A stretch of 64,000 nt of DNA from Psococerastis gibbosa (GCA_963971405.1 OZ020485.1:4154001-4218000), one strand, 5' to 3'; counted from the stretch's first letter, positions 1 to 10,624 are shown. Notes: generated by a model from the sequence alone, not told the origin. Numbers and translations are program-made.

Positions 1-865
1 CGATGTCTACCTACACCTGCTACTTACAATGACACACTGAACCTTGCCCTACCGACAGTCCTATATTCGGATTTGTTTTTTTACATTATTGGTATTGTTG
101 CTTTCCTATTTTTACGTTAGTATAAGGAAAGCTTTATGATGGTCAAAATTATCGATTTCGAATTACATTGTTTTGAGGTCCCAGTAGTCAAGTTAAAACA
201 TGACTTAAGGAAAAACTGCACATACATAATCAGTATCAATCGATAACCCGCTTATGTCAGTGATCACAAGTACCGTAACTGTTGTCATTTTGTACAATTT
301 TACTATTTCAATATTATAGTGAGTCGTGCCGTGCCCCCCCCCCCCTTCTTTGTCTACCAGAACTTCAATTCACTACGCACACGGGCGCCCGTCACTTCAA
401 GAAGAAACCAAAGTAGTAAGTTTTGGGAACAGCAGCACCCCCAAACCCACTACCCGGGAACCAAAAATGAGTGTTTTTTTTTTACAAAATATCTGTCTGT
501 CGATAACTTGATTGGGGCCAAACTACTCTATAGAATTTGAAGCAATTGCAGACATGTATTTTAAGTTAACAAATATAATGTCCATGCGGGTTTTTCTAAT
601 TTTTCGGTTCACTTCATTTTGGGGGCCATATAGCCTACTCCAAAAACCCTCAAAAAACGACTAAAAAAATGTGTTCTCAATGTTTTTTTTAAATTCACAT
701 AACGTATTGTAGTACTTATGAATGTAAACGAAACACTCTAGGTCACATCTCCTTTGATAGTTTGGTTCAGGGCGTAAAAAAAAGTAATAAACCTTCGGTT
801 TTAATGAAAAATGACTAATAAATAATCTTTCTATCGATGCTTTCTAACTTCAGTTATGTTTTAGG

Positions 866-1040
866 TATAACTCTGTTGTTGTTAAGGTGTTAAGTGTTCC
901 AAACGTGAACGCCAGATTGCTGGACATGCCACCCTGTTTCGTTTTCACTATCACAATAGCGACACTCAGGATCGATCGGCATTCCGATTCGTGATAGGTA
1001 CGTTGTCGAAAAGGTCCGTGCCCTGTGAGGAGGGACACTA
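866..1040 (-). pseudogene. LINE relic: RNase H end and C-terminal zinc motif, Jockey/I-like
   Basis: On the minus strand one frame reads LLTGHGPF, and a second frame continues TYLSRIGMPIDPECRYC followed by E..E..HV. This is the pattern that follows the RNase H domain in Jockey- and I-clade non-LTR retrotransposons: a TGHGPF box, a short helix, then a CxxC...H zinc-knuckle-like motif. The change of frame between the two halves shows at least one indel. There is no start and no intact domain, so it is a dead fragment. It lies inside the R1 copy at 95-1475. Confidence 0.6.
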
Positions 1041-1278
1041 CTACTAGGTATACTAAATAGAGGAGTGAAAAAGGCGAACAGGCTGCTTTCCAATGCAAGG
1101 TTTTGGTTTGGAAGGAAAAGATATTTTTTGCAGATATTTTGGATAATCGGAGCCCCAATGCATTGCATACCATACCATTATTCCCATCAATCAATGCAGT
1201 GCTCTAGGATGGGGAAAATCCATACGCGCTAATATTTAACCACAGGACAAGTAGGCCTATTTACCATGGAACAATTAC

Positions 1279-1444
1279 CAGGGACGGATCCTTGGGGGGG
1301 GGGGCGGTGGGGGCTGAGAGAAATAGCTTTATACTAGATAGAATGGACTTTTGAAGGAAATTAGGAAAAATTATTACTCAAGTAAGAGAAACGCGATATT
1401 TTTCAGCCCCCCCCCCCCGAAAACATTTTCTGAAACCGTCCCTG
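1279..1444. mobile_element. hAT-type MITE with G/C tracts
   Basis: The left end is CAGGGACGGATCC and the right end is the reverse complement, ...CCGTCCCTG. A G10 tract follows the left end and a C13 tract lies in the right half. The flanking 8-mers acaattac (1271-1278) and acaatatc (1445-1452) agree at 6 of 8 positions. CAG...CTG termini with an 8-bp duplication are the hAT superfamily signature. No transposase is encoded. Confidence 0.7.
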
Positions 1445-1549
1445 ACAATATCGGGTTCACTCGTATCGGTTCATTCCGTATGATTTTTATTTTTATTTTT
1501 AAAATGATTATTCGCATACAAAAAATTCAATGAATATATCGAATAACCT

Positions 1550-1650
1550 CTTCAGCCGCCTCAGAAGGTAATACCTATGTTGAGTTACGACAGTTTTCCG
1601 ATCACATGGTGTTTAGAGACTCACGTCCTCGGATCTAGAAATCTTGTTAC
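1550..1650 (-). repeat. SINE-B fragment
   Basis: Contains 'tgttgagttacgac' and 'catggtgt..agactcac', as in the better copies at 27440-27712 (minus), 43430-43570 and 63815-63960. Only the middle of the unit is present here. Confidence 0.5.
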
Positions 1651-1654
1651 AACA

Positions 1655-2210
1655 CATTATTCGGTGCAAATCATGTCTGTCGACGAGTTTATACGAACTA
1701 TTGTAGTTCAAATTCACAATCAGTTCATCTAATTTCCGAACAAATACAACCAAGGGCAAGCACGTGTTGGATTAAAGCAGAAAATTGAGCTGCTGAAAGG
1801 GGATTGTAATGTTCGCAAAGCTCTTACTGCTGATGGCGCGAAAAGGGAAGAAAAGCAGAAAGAAAAAGTTGCTGGGTAAATGAATAATAGCCAAAAGAGA
1901 AGCTTATTCAGCAGCAACACGTTCTTGATGTGGATGCTCATCATTTCGGATCATCTCCTCACCGACCGGAGCCATCTCCCAACTTCTACCCAAAAGAGCG
2001 ATAATAGAGTCATGTCTTCTTGGACACTGAGGATGTCATTTTGAAGGAGTTTCAATACTGAGCCACGTATACAGATATCATAATGAAGTGGAACATTTCT
2101 TCTAACTTATGGCTCTTTGCTTGATCTTTTCAGTGAAATTTATTAAAATAGGATTGCGAGGATTGTCTATTAATTTCATGGCTGTTTTCCTCCAAAGTGG
2201 CATTTTTAAG
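1655..2210. other. No recognisable gene or repeat
   Basis: Short ORFs only, without a recognisable domain. The plus strand has a lysine- and glutamine-rich stretch near 1760-1940, but stops interrupt it in every frame. Confidence 0.4.
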
Positions 2211-2214
2211 TGTG

Positions 2215-2297
2215 TCAGGTGGATCAGCTCTACTATGTGGCGCGGTGTCAAATAGCTTACCAGCCAAGGACAGGCGTTGGCTGAAGAAGAAGAAGAA
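2215..2297 (+). mobile_element. LINE-A 3' tail fragment with (GAA)n end
   Basis: Matches the 3' UTR of the Jockey-like LINE relic at 29510-30015 (minus): 'ggatcagctc.actatg.ggc.cg.cgtcaa' then 'ccagccaagga' and 'gcgttggctgaagaag'. The same tail occurs at 60305-60410. It ends in a short GAA run, a common LINE 3' terminus. Confidence 0.6.
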
Positions 2298-2449
2298 GGT
2301 AGATTGTATTTGCAGTGCATATGGAATGGAATGACTTGAAATGAAATGAAAATCGTCTTTATTTTGTGTCAGCTAGGGTTAGCCCAGCACGGCTAATCTA
2401 CCAGCTAATCTGTTTTTGATTTAAAGATACACAGTACGGCGCAATTTAA

Positions 2450-2644
2450 AACAAATATACTGTACACACATACTTACTTTTACCGCGCCTTATCCACATG
2501 GAGGGTTTCCACACAGTCCTGCTGTGTGCGTCCTCGGTGGAGAGCCCCAAACTTCTCATATCTCCGGCGATCTTTCTTCTCAGTATAACTTTCGGCCTCC
2601 CTGGTGGCCTTCTTCCTTGTATCTCCCGATTCATTACTCTTTTA
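2450..2644 (-). pseudogene. LINE ORF2 C-terminal relic, part 2 of a split copy
   Basis: The minus frame reads KRVMNREIQGRRPPGRPK, then IAGDMRSLGLSTEDAHSRTVWK. This is the basic 'GRRPRGRPKxxW...DM..LGL..EDA.DR..W' tail found at the C-terminus of many LINE ORF2 proteins of RTE/Craft-like groups. The first part of the same reading (LREKRLNWWGHVLRRDKN) lies on the far side of the inserted LINE, at 4072-4215. The two halves are in register, so one older LINE was split by the younger insertion at 2641-4071. The 3' end near 2450 carries an 'aagtaagta' tail like that at 34168. Confidence 0.65.
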
Positions 2645-4036
2645 AACATCAATATGGATTCCAAAAAGGCAGAAGCACAGAAACACTTCTAACAGAATTT
2701 TCAGATCTCATAAATAACCGTCTAAACAAACAAGAACATGTACTAGTAACATTTATAGACTACTCCAAGGCATTTGACTTACTTGATTGTAAAATAATGA
2801 TACAACAGCTAAAAAAAATAGGGATTGAGGGAAAACTCCTAAAATGGTTCCAAAATTTCATGACAAACAGAAAATACATAGTTAAATATAAAAATAAAAT
2901 CAGTAGTGAACAAATCACGACAACAGCCATTGCACAAGGGTCAGTCCTTGCACCTTTGTTGTACTTAATATATACAAACAATTTACCTGATGGACTAACT
3001 ACGGACAAATCAACAGTATTTATGTTTGCGGATGATACAGCAATAGTAGTATATGAGAAAAACTTCGGCAACGCAGTACAAATTATGAAAGAAAAATTCG
3101 AACTACTACAAAAATACTCACACGACCACAAGCTTACGATAAACGGTAAAAAAACTAAACTAATGCATATCAGATCACCACAATATAAAACTGAACTAAT
3201 GAGGGTTATAAAACACGATAACAAATGTCTACATGAAAATAAACAAACATATGAATGCGAATGCACAGAAATACTTGAAACAGTAGATGAATACAGATAC
3301 CTGGGAATAACAATTGACTACAGATTCAAATTTGACATACATATCAATAATGTAAATAAACGACTCAGATCATGTTTATACGCTTTTTACCATATCCAAT
3401 TTTATTTAAACTATGATACAATGATAGTGATTTATAAAGCACTAGTAGAATCTCTTATACGATATGGAATACAAGCATATGGAAACACAACACCATCACA
3501 AATACAGAACATTGAAAATATACAATAGAGAATACTGAAAATTATTAAAAACTCAGATAAAACAAATAAATATAACAAATTGAGCAAAAAAGACCTATTC
3601 AATAAATATAACGTACTAACAGTGACGGCTCTTTTCAAATACATTACCATCATTAAGTACTTTTATAAAACAGAATACAAACAACCAGTAACACATGACA
3701 TAGAAACAAGATCTATAACCGAATCAAGACTGCTCACACCCACCATGACGAACAACTACGGAAGACAGACATTAAAATACATGATACCTCACATTTTCAA
3801 TGATATACCAAATACAATAAAAGATCTGAAAAAATACAGGGAAATAAAACAACAAGTAAAGTCATGGCTCCATAGTAAAATCGAATAAATTTTTAATTAA
3901 AATTAAAATAACAGAATACTAGACATGGCCTACAGACGTCTCAAAAAGGTACAAGTACATATAGTGAAGAACTTGCAGACAGACCCATTGGTCTTGCAAG
4001 ACTTCAGACATCCTGACAAAAACATTAAATAAATAG

Positions 4037-4071
<35 letters not shown>
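2641..4071 (+). mobile_element. 5'-truncated non-LTR retrotransposon with poly(A) tail
   Basis: A LINE copy that begins inside the reverse transcriptase and ends with a 3' UTR (3889-4036) and an uninterrupted A run of about 35 bases (4037-4071), preceded by 'aaataaata'. It is inserted in the opposite orientation into an older LINE. Both junctions share 'aaac', so a target duplication of about 4 bp is possible but is blurred by the poly(A). The long pure A run and nearly open frame indicate a comparatively recent insertion. Confidence 0.8.
2650..3888 (+). pseudogene. Reverse transcriptase of the inserted LINE (one nonsense codon)
   Basis: Truncated ORF2 protein that would copy the element's RNA by target-primed reverse transcription. 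Reverse-transcriptase motifs appear in order: GFQKGRSTETLL (motif 2), FIDYSKAFD (motif A, with the catalytic Asp), AQGSVLAPLLYLIYTNNLP (motif B) and FADDTAI (motif C, with the catalytic Asp pair). A thumb region follows with DEYRYLGITID, then a C-terminal tail. The endonuclease and the N-terminal part are missing. Codon 3526-3528 is TAG; the same frame then continues without further stops to the natural TAA at 3886-3888, so this is a single nonsense mutation. The protein sequence encoded just upstream of 2650 belongs to another element. It resembles the Jockey/CR1-like group, but the clade is uncertain. Confidence 0.85.
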
Positions 4072-4073
<2 letters not shown>

Positions 4074-4215
4074 AGGTGGTTTTTGTCTCTACGTAGTACG
4101 TGCCCCCACCAGTTCAGCCTCTTTTCTCTAAGTTTCTCTTGTACGTCACGGTTTCTCATTTCTTGCTTTATATCTTGGTTTCTATGTTGCACCGCAGAAC
4201 ACCGCAGGACCCCGC
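4072..4215 (-). pseudogene. LINE ORF2 C-terminal relic, part 1 of a split copy
   Basis: The minus frame reads RNQDIKQEMRNRDVQEKLRE, then KRLNWWGHVLRRDKN. This is the 'LRERRLRWxGHVLRRD' block found after the reverse transcriptase of RTE/Craft-like LINEs. The continuation is at 2450-2644. The phenylalanine run at its apparent C-terminus is only the poly(A) of the inserted LINE read on the other strand. Confidence 0.65.
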
Positions 4216-4289
4216 ATAAACAGATGATGATAATCATGCGATCGGCATAATAATAATATAAAATAAAATAATAATACATTTCAATTACA

Positions 4290-4405
4290 TGACAATATTA
4301 CAATTGATAGGAGGGCCCTGAGAAAATCCCGTGCAGGGCCTCTCATTCTTGGCTTAAAAACAGCATAAATATATTCAAAATATTATGTTACATGTAGGAA
4401 AAAGG
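4290..4405. other. Possible LINE 3' UTR hairpin
   Basis: Contains gagggccctg...cagggcctctc, which can fold into a stem of about 9 bp. Similar 'cccgtgcagg' text is seen at 22230. Identity is uncertain. Confidence 0.25.
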
Positions 4406-4407
4406 TG

Positions 4408-4592
4408 TACAAAGCAAGCATGACAGGAAGACGTTTCTCGAAAACGCTGGAATTATTAGTTGGAAACTGACCTTCGCGAGTTGGGAGTCCGTAGATGGTG
4501 GAGCGTCGTACGGAACCGAGATGACTGGAGAAGTTTTGTCGAGCAGGCCAAAGCTCATCAAGGGCTGTACAGCCAGAAAAAGTAGAAGAAGT
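4408..4592 (+). pseudogene. LINE-B C-terminal relic
   Basis: From 4467 one plus frame reads ETDLRELGVRRWWSVVRNRD, then DWRSFVEQAKAHQGLYSQ and a TAG stop. This matches the 'DLRELGVRRWR..ARDRDEWR.LV.QARTH.GL' terminus of RTE/Craft-like LINE proteins. The upstream part (KASMTGRR) is in another frame, so there is a frameshift near 4455. A related, more decayed copy lies at 14407-14545 on the minus strand. Confidence 0.65.
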
Positions 4593-4643
4593 TACATCTA
4601 CGGTAGCATATAGTATTTACTGTAGGTACAATATACCTAATTA

Positions 4644-5038
4644 GGCGGGGTTTTCAACGACCGGCTAGGGCTAAATACAAGAACGGTGACGTGGCAGCAG
4701 ACATTCAAGACTTAGGCGGGGTTTCCACTGACCTCGCATTGCAGAATGCAAATGACATTGACGGAAATGTTTGTTTTTCTTTTTATAGAAAACTATTAAA
4801 ATGTTTGTAATTAACATATCCCATGACGCCATTTTTTAATATTAGTTTGTTTGTTTGTGATTTTACTGTATGATCATTGATCAATTTTAACTATAGCATA
4901 GAGTAAAACAAAGATTTCCTTCAATATCATTTGCATTCTGCAATGCGAGGTCGATGGAAACCCCGTTTAAGTCTTGAATGTCTGCTACCACGTAACCGTA
5001 TTTGTATTTAGCCCTAGCCGGTCGGTGGAAACCACGCC
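4644..5038. mobile_element. P-family palindromic MITE, copy 1 (composite)
   Basis: A two-layer palindrome. The outer arms run GGCGGGGTTTTC...GACCGGCTAGGG...GTGGCAGCAGACATTC and return inverted at 4975-5038. Between them, after 'gactta', sits a second palindrome with nearly the same end (GGCGGGGTTTCC), containing GCATTGCAGAATGCAAATG and its inverted partner. TTA lies on both sides (4641-4643, 5039-5041), as expected for a 3-bp TWA target duplication of the PIF/Harbinger type. It is non-coding. Confidence 0.75.
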
Positions 5039-5043
5039 TTAGC

Positions 5044-5550
5044 AATACATCCATAAAGGGATTCTATTCTTAAGACGTTCCACCTGACCTGCATTCTAAC
5101 AGACAGCAGAATTTCAAAAGCAGGCAAGACTATTGAAGTAATATCTTGAGAAATGTTAAAACCTTTTGTACGAGTATTTACGGAATTGAACGGTGAAGAT
5201 ATACAGCAAATGAAAGCCACAACAGAGCTGAGTACCGTGCTGTATATGCCAGTCTTAAATCCTTCCCATAAGTACGGTTTCATTCGTAAACCCCCGGTCT
5301 TACGAGGGTTTCTTTAAGTAGGGTTCAGGTTATTTCGAAAATGTAAGTGAAGGTGTGGTTAACAATAAATATGTGTCTTTCGGTTTAAGAATGTCAGAAA
5401 TCATTGCATTGGACTATATTCCAAAAACAGACTATTGTTGTATCAATGGTCATATAAAATAGCCGGCACTATGTGGACCCGTACATGCTATATTTATCAA
5501 TTGACAATTATTAGTATGGGTATATACGGAGATATACATAATATGATTAG
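5044..5550. other. No recognisable gene or repeat
   Basis: Short ORFs without domains. A repeat boundary is reached at about 5555. Confidence 0.4.
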
Positions 5551-5554
5551 TTCA

Positions 5555-6420
5555 ATAGTAAAGAACCGGTCCGAGTTTACTCGAACATGCTTTCCAATTT
5601 ATCAATTAGTAGATAAAGAAAATGAGTAATTTCATGGTAAAAAATTTCCCTATGGTTAAATTTCGGATATCTCGGGAGGGGGGGGGGGGGGTTGTCCACC
5701 TGACGTCACAGGAGTTGAGGTAAAATTCCAGATACAGTAGGTCAGACCAACACATTACCACACAGTAATAATGGCAGGGCGGGCAATGCATTTGAACGTG
5801 AATTTTCCTACATTTTTTCAAAAATTATTTTTGTACAAAACCATACACTTCATTGGGAAAGCAACTTATTTGATTTTGTTAATCAATTTATCACCTAAAA
5901 CATGCCTGAAGGTAGAAATCATCGATAGAAAGGTTCCGCAGAAAAATGATTTTTTAGCCATTTTTCATGAAAATTGACTTACTTTTATTTTTTTACCCCC
6001 AGAAGCAAACTACTAAGGGGCAAGCGACCCACCGCATTTTATTAACATTAATAACGACTACAATATATGTGAATTTAAAAGAAATAGTTGGAGGGGTTTT
6101 TTAGAAATAATTTTTTTAGACGTTTTTTTTGGAGTTTTTTGAGAATAAAACCCCCCCAAATTGAGTTAGCGCAAAAAAAAAAAAAATGTTCCCGAGGTAT
6201 GATTTTTGTGAACCAACATGCCAAATTTCATACAAATCGACCGAGTGATTTGCACGGAAATCGATGAACAGACAGACAGAACGACAGACAGACAGACAGA
6301 CATTTCGTAAAAACCACTTATTTGGGTTCCTGGGACCTCAAAACATGTAAATCCTTTGAAATCTCGGAGTCGAAAATGTTGACCATCACAAAGCTTTCCT
6401 TATACGTATAAATTGGAAAG
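5555..6420 (-). mobile_element. R1 dispersed repeat, copy b (near full length)
   Basis: Runs from the 'agaaccggtccgagt' end to the hairpin end 'aaagctttccttatacgt', then 'ggaaagcaat'. It closely parallels the copy at 53285-54165, including the G tract, the 'gacgtcacaggag' block, 'aataatggcagggc', the acagacaga microsatellite and 'ccatcacaaagctttcc'. No conserved ORF. With the copies at 25825 and 53285 it defines a unit of about 0.75-0.9 kb. Confidence 0.7.
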
Positions 6421-6429
6421 CAATAATTG

Positions 6430-7460
6430 ACCTTGTGTAGGGTTAGATTTCGATTGCCTGTCCCAAAGCAGAATTGATCGATGGGCATGGTCTAGACTCT
6501 AGAGCCGGCAGGCCAATATACTTTATTAAAACACAGTATTAGTGGTAGAGTACCTATGCAATGTATTGGGGCATCAGTTATCAATCTATTCTTCAAAAAA
6601 ATTTTTTTCATTCACATCCAAAAATTGTTTGTGGAACTAGCGGAGTCTTTGCAATAGAATTAAAGAAACCAAGAGTAATAAGATAAGTGTGTGTATTGTG
6701 TGTGTCCGACCTATAATTAGTGTCAATTTGGGGGTTGTTTCTAAATACATTGCGGTATTATATAGTATGTATAACATTGACATTAAATTAACTTTGGTTG
6801 AAGAGGTAACCTCCTCAATATTCCTAAACCCCAAAACCCGAAGTCAATGGCGTCATTTGGGGGGGGGGGGGGGGAATTACCCTTTAGGCTCCCCCAAGAA
6901 AAATTAGCCCCTAATACCAAGAAACCTCCAACCTACTGCAGTAGACTGCCAGGTTTTCCCATGAACCATTCTTCAGCGGATTCTCAGCAATCGGATCGTT
7001 CGTGTGTACCTGGCCTTACTAGTATTAAATGTGAGGTGGGAGCAGGGGGCGGGGGACTGACACATACGAATATGTTTATTAATTTTACCCCTGGGTTGGT
7101 CGGGTTACACCCAGTGCAGCCAACGTAATATATGGTGACCTGTATCATTTTCTTGCCCCTTATTCGTCCGCCTTTGGTTACCACAACTTCATTAATATTT
7201 TAGTCATCCTAGATTGTGGCGGGTGATGCACTGGAAGCCCTCTTCCTTCTCCAATATCCCGCACGGGCGGCGACCCGAGCGTTGAAATGAGCACCCCATA
7301 TGAAATTGGCGCCGTAATTTTAATCGTATAATTGTCGCTATGGCAAAGACATCCAAATATTTTGTAAAAAAAAAGGATGCGGTATTTTAATTAATTAATT
7401 CCTTGTTCCACAGCCTACATTCCCCAAAGCTATGAAAATATAGTCTTGTAGAAAATTCAA
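6430..7460. other. No recognisable gene; short G tracts
   Basis: Nothing beyond unremarkable short ORFs and a G14 run near 6861. A possible one-sided hAT terminus (CAGGCACGTAGCCAGGG) begins at 7467, followed by a C tract, but I found no matching right end. Confidence 0.35.
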
Positions 7461-7716
7461 AAGAATCAGGCACGTAGCCAGGGAGGGGGATTGGGGCTGA
7501 AGCCCCCCCCCCCCCCGAAATGTAAAAAAAAGAGATTATTATTGTAAATGAGTGAAATAAGTTTTTTGTATATGTTATTATGGAGCTGATTTATTGATAA
7601 AATTAATTTTTACATTCAATATTCTGTGTTTGGTAGACATTACACTTTTTTTTCCTTGCATTGTTTTGTATAATGTTTCACCTGTAGTTTTTTTCACCCT
7701 CTAAAAACACAAAAAC

Positions 7717-8224
7717 CAGAGGTGGACGCAGCGACCGGCACTGCGGACTATTCCCCCCCCCCCCTTTAGAAGTTACATTCTTTGTCTCTAAAATCCAAGT
7801 GATAACTGCACTCAAAATGCGTAATATCCCACTATTTCAGCCCTACTTTTCAAAAAAATTCTCCCGGGGGAGACCCCCGGGCCCCCCTTGCGCACAATTT
7901 CATTAATTCCCTGTAATATAGAAACCTTATTGCTCTGAAAGTGAGGAAAATCCCAATATTTCAGCACTAATCTTCAAAACAATTTACCCGGGGGAGCCCC
8001 CGGACCCCCTTTCTTGTCCTCCGAACCCTCTGGCTCAGGCGCAAAGGACACTAACGTCATTAATGTGAAGGCTGCGAACGTCCATGAGAACGGCTTTTCC
8101 CATTATATAAACTTTTATGAAAATTAGTGGAGGGGCGCCAAATTACGCACCGCCCCCTTCGAAAACCTATCGTTACGCTACTGACAAGTGTCTCCCCCTT
8201 TTATGAGGTCTGGGACCGCCTCTG
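7717..8224. mobile_element. hAT-type element with internal G/C blocks
   Basis: The left end is CAGAGGTGGAC and the right end ...GGGACCGCCTCTG is its inverted counterpart. The flanking 8-mers acaaaaac (7709-7716) and actaaaac (8225-8232) agree at 7 of 8. The interior repeats a module twice ('tatttcag.cctacttttcaaaa' with 'cccgggggag') that also fills the elements at 20332-20594 and 51894-52163. No transposase frame. Confidence 0.75.
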
Positions 8225-8339
8225 ACTAAAACGATGTGTTTTTGCATGTAAATTCTTAAAAGTTCCCGGGGGGGGGGGGGCAGACCCGCCGTTTTACTGG
8301 GGGTATTCCATACCTATATATGAATGCCTATGTACTGTT

Positions 8340-9825
8340 TGTCATAATTGAAGGATGAAATTAACTTAAATAGGGGAGATGGCATATCACGTCTTTATGG
8401 CCCTTTATCTTTTATATTTTCCAATGAATGACTGCGTGGGTATTTCATTATTAAATCAAGGACGACAGGAACTAAAATGGAGGAGAGCTGGTTTGAAAGG
8501 GACCTGTTGCTGTCTTCCCAGTTCAAAACTTCATATGACATGTATACATACTATGTAATCGTCTACGTGTGTAATTGTATATAGCTACTCTTTATCAGGT
8601 ATATTTCAAATCAGTGTCTGTATGGGTATGCCATTATTGATTATTTAAATGAACCAAAATAGGAGCGGGGTTGAAAAGAGTCCTGTTGCTATTCTTCATA
8701 GGTGACAATATCACTTTAGGCAACTTTCGTCTCAGGTGACTACATACTCTTTATCAAGTATATTTTCAAGTAAATACCTGTTTGTGTATGTCATTATTGA
8801 AGGTTAAAATGAAATAAAATAGGGGAGAACGGGTTTTAAAGCGACCTGTTGCTATGCCTCGCAGTTTAAAAAAATAATGTTGTGTTAGGCAACCTTTTAC
8901 CCGGGTAAGTGGTAACTGTATATAACTCCATATCCACTCTATCAGGTTTATTTTCAAATGACCGTCTATTTAGGTATGTCATTGTTGATGGTTAAAATTA
9001 ACAAAAATATGGGAGAGCGAGTTTGAAGGGAACCTGTTGCTATACCTCGCCGTTAAAAAAAATAATTTTGTTTGTATTAGACAACCCGGGTAAGTGGTAA
9101 CTGTATAACTCCGCATAACCTCATTATCAGGCTTATTTTCGAATGAATGTTTATAGAGGTATAAAGGTATGCCATTATTGAAGGTTAAAATGAACTAAAA
9201 TAGGGGAGAGTGGGTTTGAAGGGAACTTGTTGCTATATTTCACAGTTTAAAAATAATGTTGTATTAGGCAACCTTCTACCCGGGTAAGTGGTAACTGTAT
9301 ATAACTCTGCATATCCTCTTTATCAGGTTTATTTCCAAATAAACGTTTGTATAGGTTTGTCATTATTGAAGGTTAAATTAGGGGGAGAGCTGGTTTCAAA
9401 GGGACTTGTTGCCATCCCTCACAGTTTAAAAATAATGTTGTATTAGACAACCTTCTACCCGGGTAAGTGGAAACTGTATAACTCTGCATATTATCTTTAT
9501 CAGGCTTATTTTCGAATGAAAGTCTATAGAGTTATATAGGTATGTCACTATTGAAGGTTAAAATGAACTTAAATAGGGGAGAGCTGCTTTGAAAGGGACT
9601 TGTTGCTATCCCTCACAATTTAAAAATAATGTTGTATTAGACAACCTTCTACCCGGGTAAGTGGCAACTGTGTAACTCTGCATATTATCTTTATCAGGCT
9701 TATTTTCAAATGAAAGTCTATAGAGTTATATAGGTATGTCACTATTGAAGGTTAAAATGAACTTAAATAGGGGAGAGCGGGTTTGAAAGGGACCTGTTGC
9801 TATACTTCACAGTTTCTGTCCGAGA
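8340..9825. repeat. Tandem array, ~190-bp unit, about eight copies
   Basis: The landmark 'ggttaaaat(g)aa...ataggggagag' recurs near 8352, 8803, 8988, 9184, 9371, 9556 and 9755, with two degenerate copies between 8460 and 8650. Clean spacings are 185, 196, 187, 185 and 199. Each unit also carries 'cctgttgctat', 'aataatgttgtattag.caacc', 'acccgggtaagtgg' and 'tttatcagg.ttattt'. The last two units are the most alike, which suggests the newest duplication is at the 3' side. Confidence 0.8.
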
Positions 9826-9829
9826 TGTC

Positions 9830-10255
9830 CATTAGAGGACGTTTGACCTGGTTGACGGTATATCACCTTTCTTTGCAGGCCATTATGTTTCCTTTTCTGG
9901 CGCTAAGTGACGACCTGGCCCTTCACGACAAGTATTTCTGAAATCTCACCCCCTTCACAACCCCGCACCCCCCCCCCCACCCGCCTCCCACACATGAAAA
10001 TTGGATGCCCAATATTGTCGGGGGGTTCATGTGAAAGCTTTGTCAACTTCCCCTATTGCTTTTATATGCCCCCCATGTGAGTGCTTTGTTTTATAGAGCT
10101 CCATATAAGTACTATACGTAAGGTCCTATTTCCCATGTTGAAAGTTTTATTATGACCTCCGCGGACAACCGCTTGAATCCACGTTCCGAAAGACTAAATA
10201 TGGAACTGAGAGCGGCTGTTTGGGGGTGGCAATAAGATGAGCCGCGCCATTCCAA
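9830..10255. other. No recognisable gene; C tract
   Basis: Unique-looking sequence with a C11 run near 9970. Confidence 0.35.
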
Positions 10256-10259
10256 ACAA

Positions 10260-10622
10260 AAATTGGCCTTACCATGTTGAATCCACGAGAGCAGAGCATG
10301 TTTCAAACTGCGGTAAACTTGGTAGTGTGCATAGCGTTGGCAGGGGCACATGGTGGGACATGATAAAGCGCTGAGAATATACCAGTCAGTCTATGCATGC
10401 GTGTCAAGTCCTGGTCACCTCCGATTTAATCGTGTGACTTTATCATGTTCCCCAAGTGTCCAAGAATCCACTATAATCAGGAGGTCCACCCTGTCAGTCA
10501 ACTTCCTTTTCCCCGAGGTAAAAGAGTCTGCCATTAGGGTGCCTCAAGTTAACAGACTCACTCCCCCCGCCAGGCTGACAGGGTTGCTTAAAGCAGAAAT
10601 GCTGAAAGTAGGCGTTGGAAAC
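10260..10622 (+). repeat. Repeat C-alpha copy
   Basis: Shares with 57110-57475 an ordered set of blocks: 'caaactgcggtaaacttggtagtgtgc', 'ggtcacctccgattta', 'atccactataatcaggaggtc', 'gtcagtcaact', 'gccaggctgacag' and 'gctgaaag.aggcgttgga'. Minus-strand copies are at 37236-37745 and 54884-55165. The central part resembles SINE-C, so the two may be related families. Confidence 0.65.
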
Positions 10623-10624
10623 CA

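Larger units (their letters stand above)
95..1475 (+). mobile_element. R1 dispersed repeat, copy a (interrupted)
   Basis: Starts with the R1 terminal hairpin, in which GCTTTCC is followed after about 20 bases by GGAAAGC, then the R1 block 'tgatggtcaaaa' and 'ttttgaggtccc'. It ends near 1475 with the other R1 terminus, 'ggttcactcg' then 'cggtt'. The middle carries the usual R1 text (ctgtctgtc stretch, 'aaactactc', 'ttttaatgaaaaatgact'). It is interrupted by a LINE relic (866-1040) and a hAT-type MITE (1279-1444). No ORF is conserved between copies. The class is unknown; it may be a non-autonomous DNA element or Helitron-like. Confidence 0.6.

Noticed and set aside
1720..1945. Possible basic, glutamine-rich coding exon on the plus strand
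   Set aside because: Stops in all plus frames and no convincing splice sites.
2524..2649. N-terminal part of the long plus ORF as part of the reverse transcriptase
   Set aside because: This stretch is the antisense of an older LINE relic; reverse-transcriptase similarity starts near GFQKGRS.
4025..4279. Minus ORF ending in a phenylalanine run as a protein
   Set aside because: The run is the poly(A) of the plus-strand LINE; only the LINE relic part (4072-4215) is meaningful.
8340..9825. CRISPR-like array
   Set aside because: Units are ~190 bp and diverged throughout, with no short identical repeats and unique spacers; the sequence is eukaryotic.
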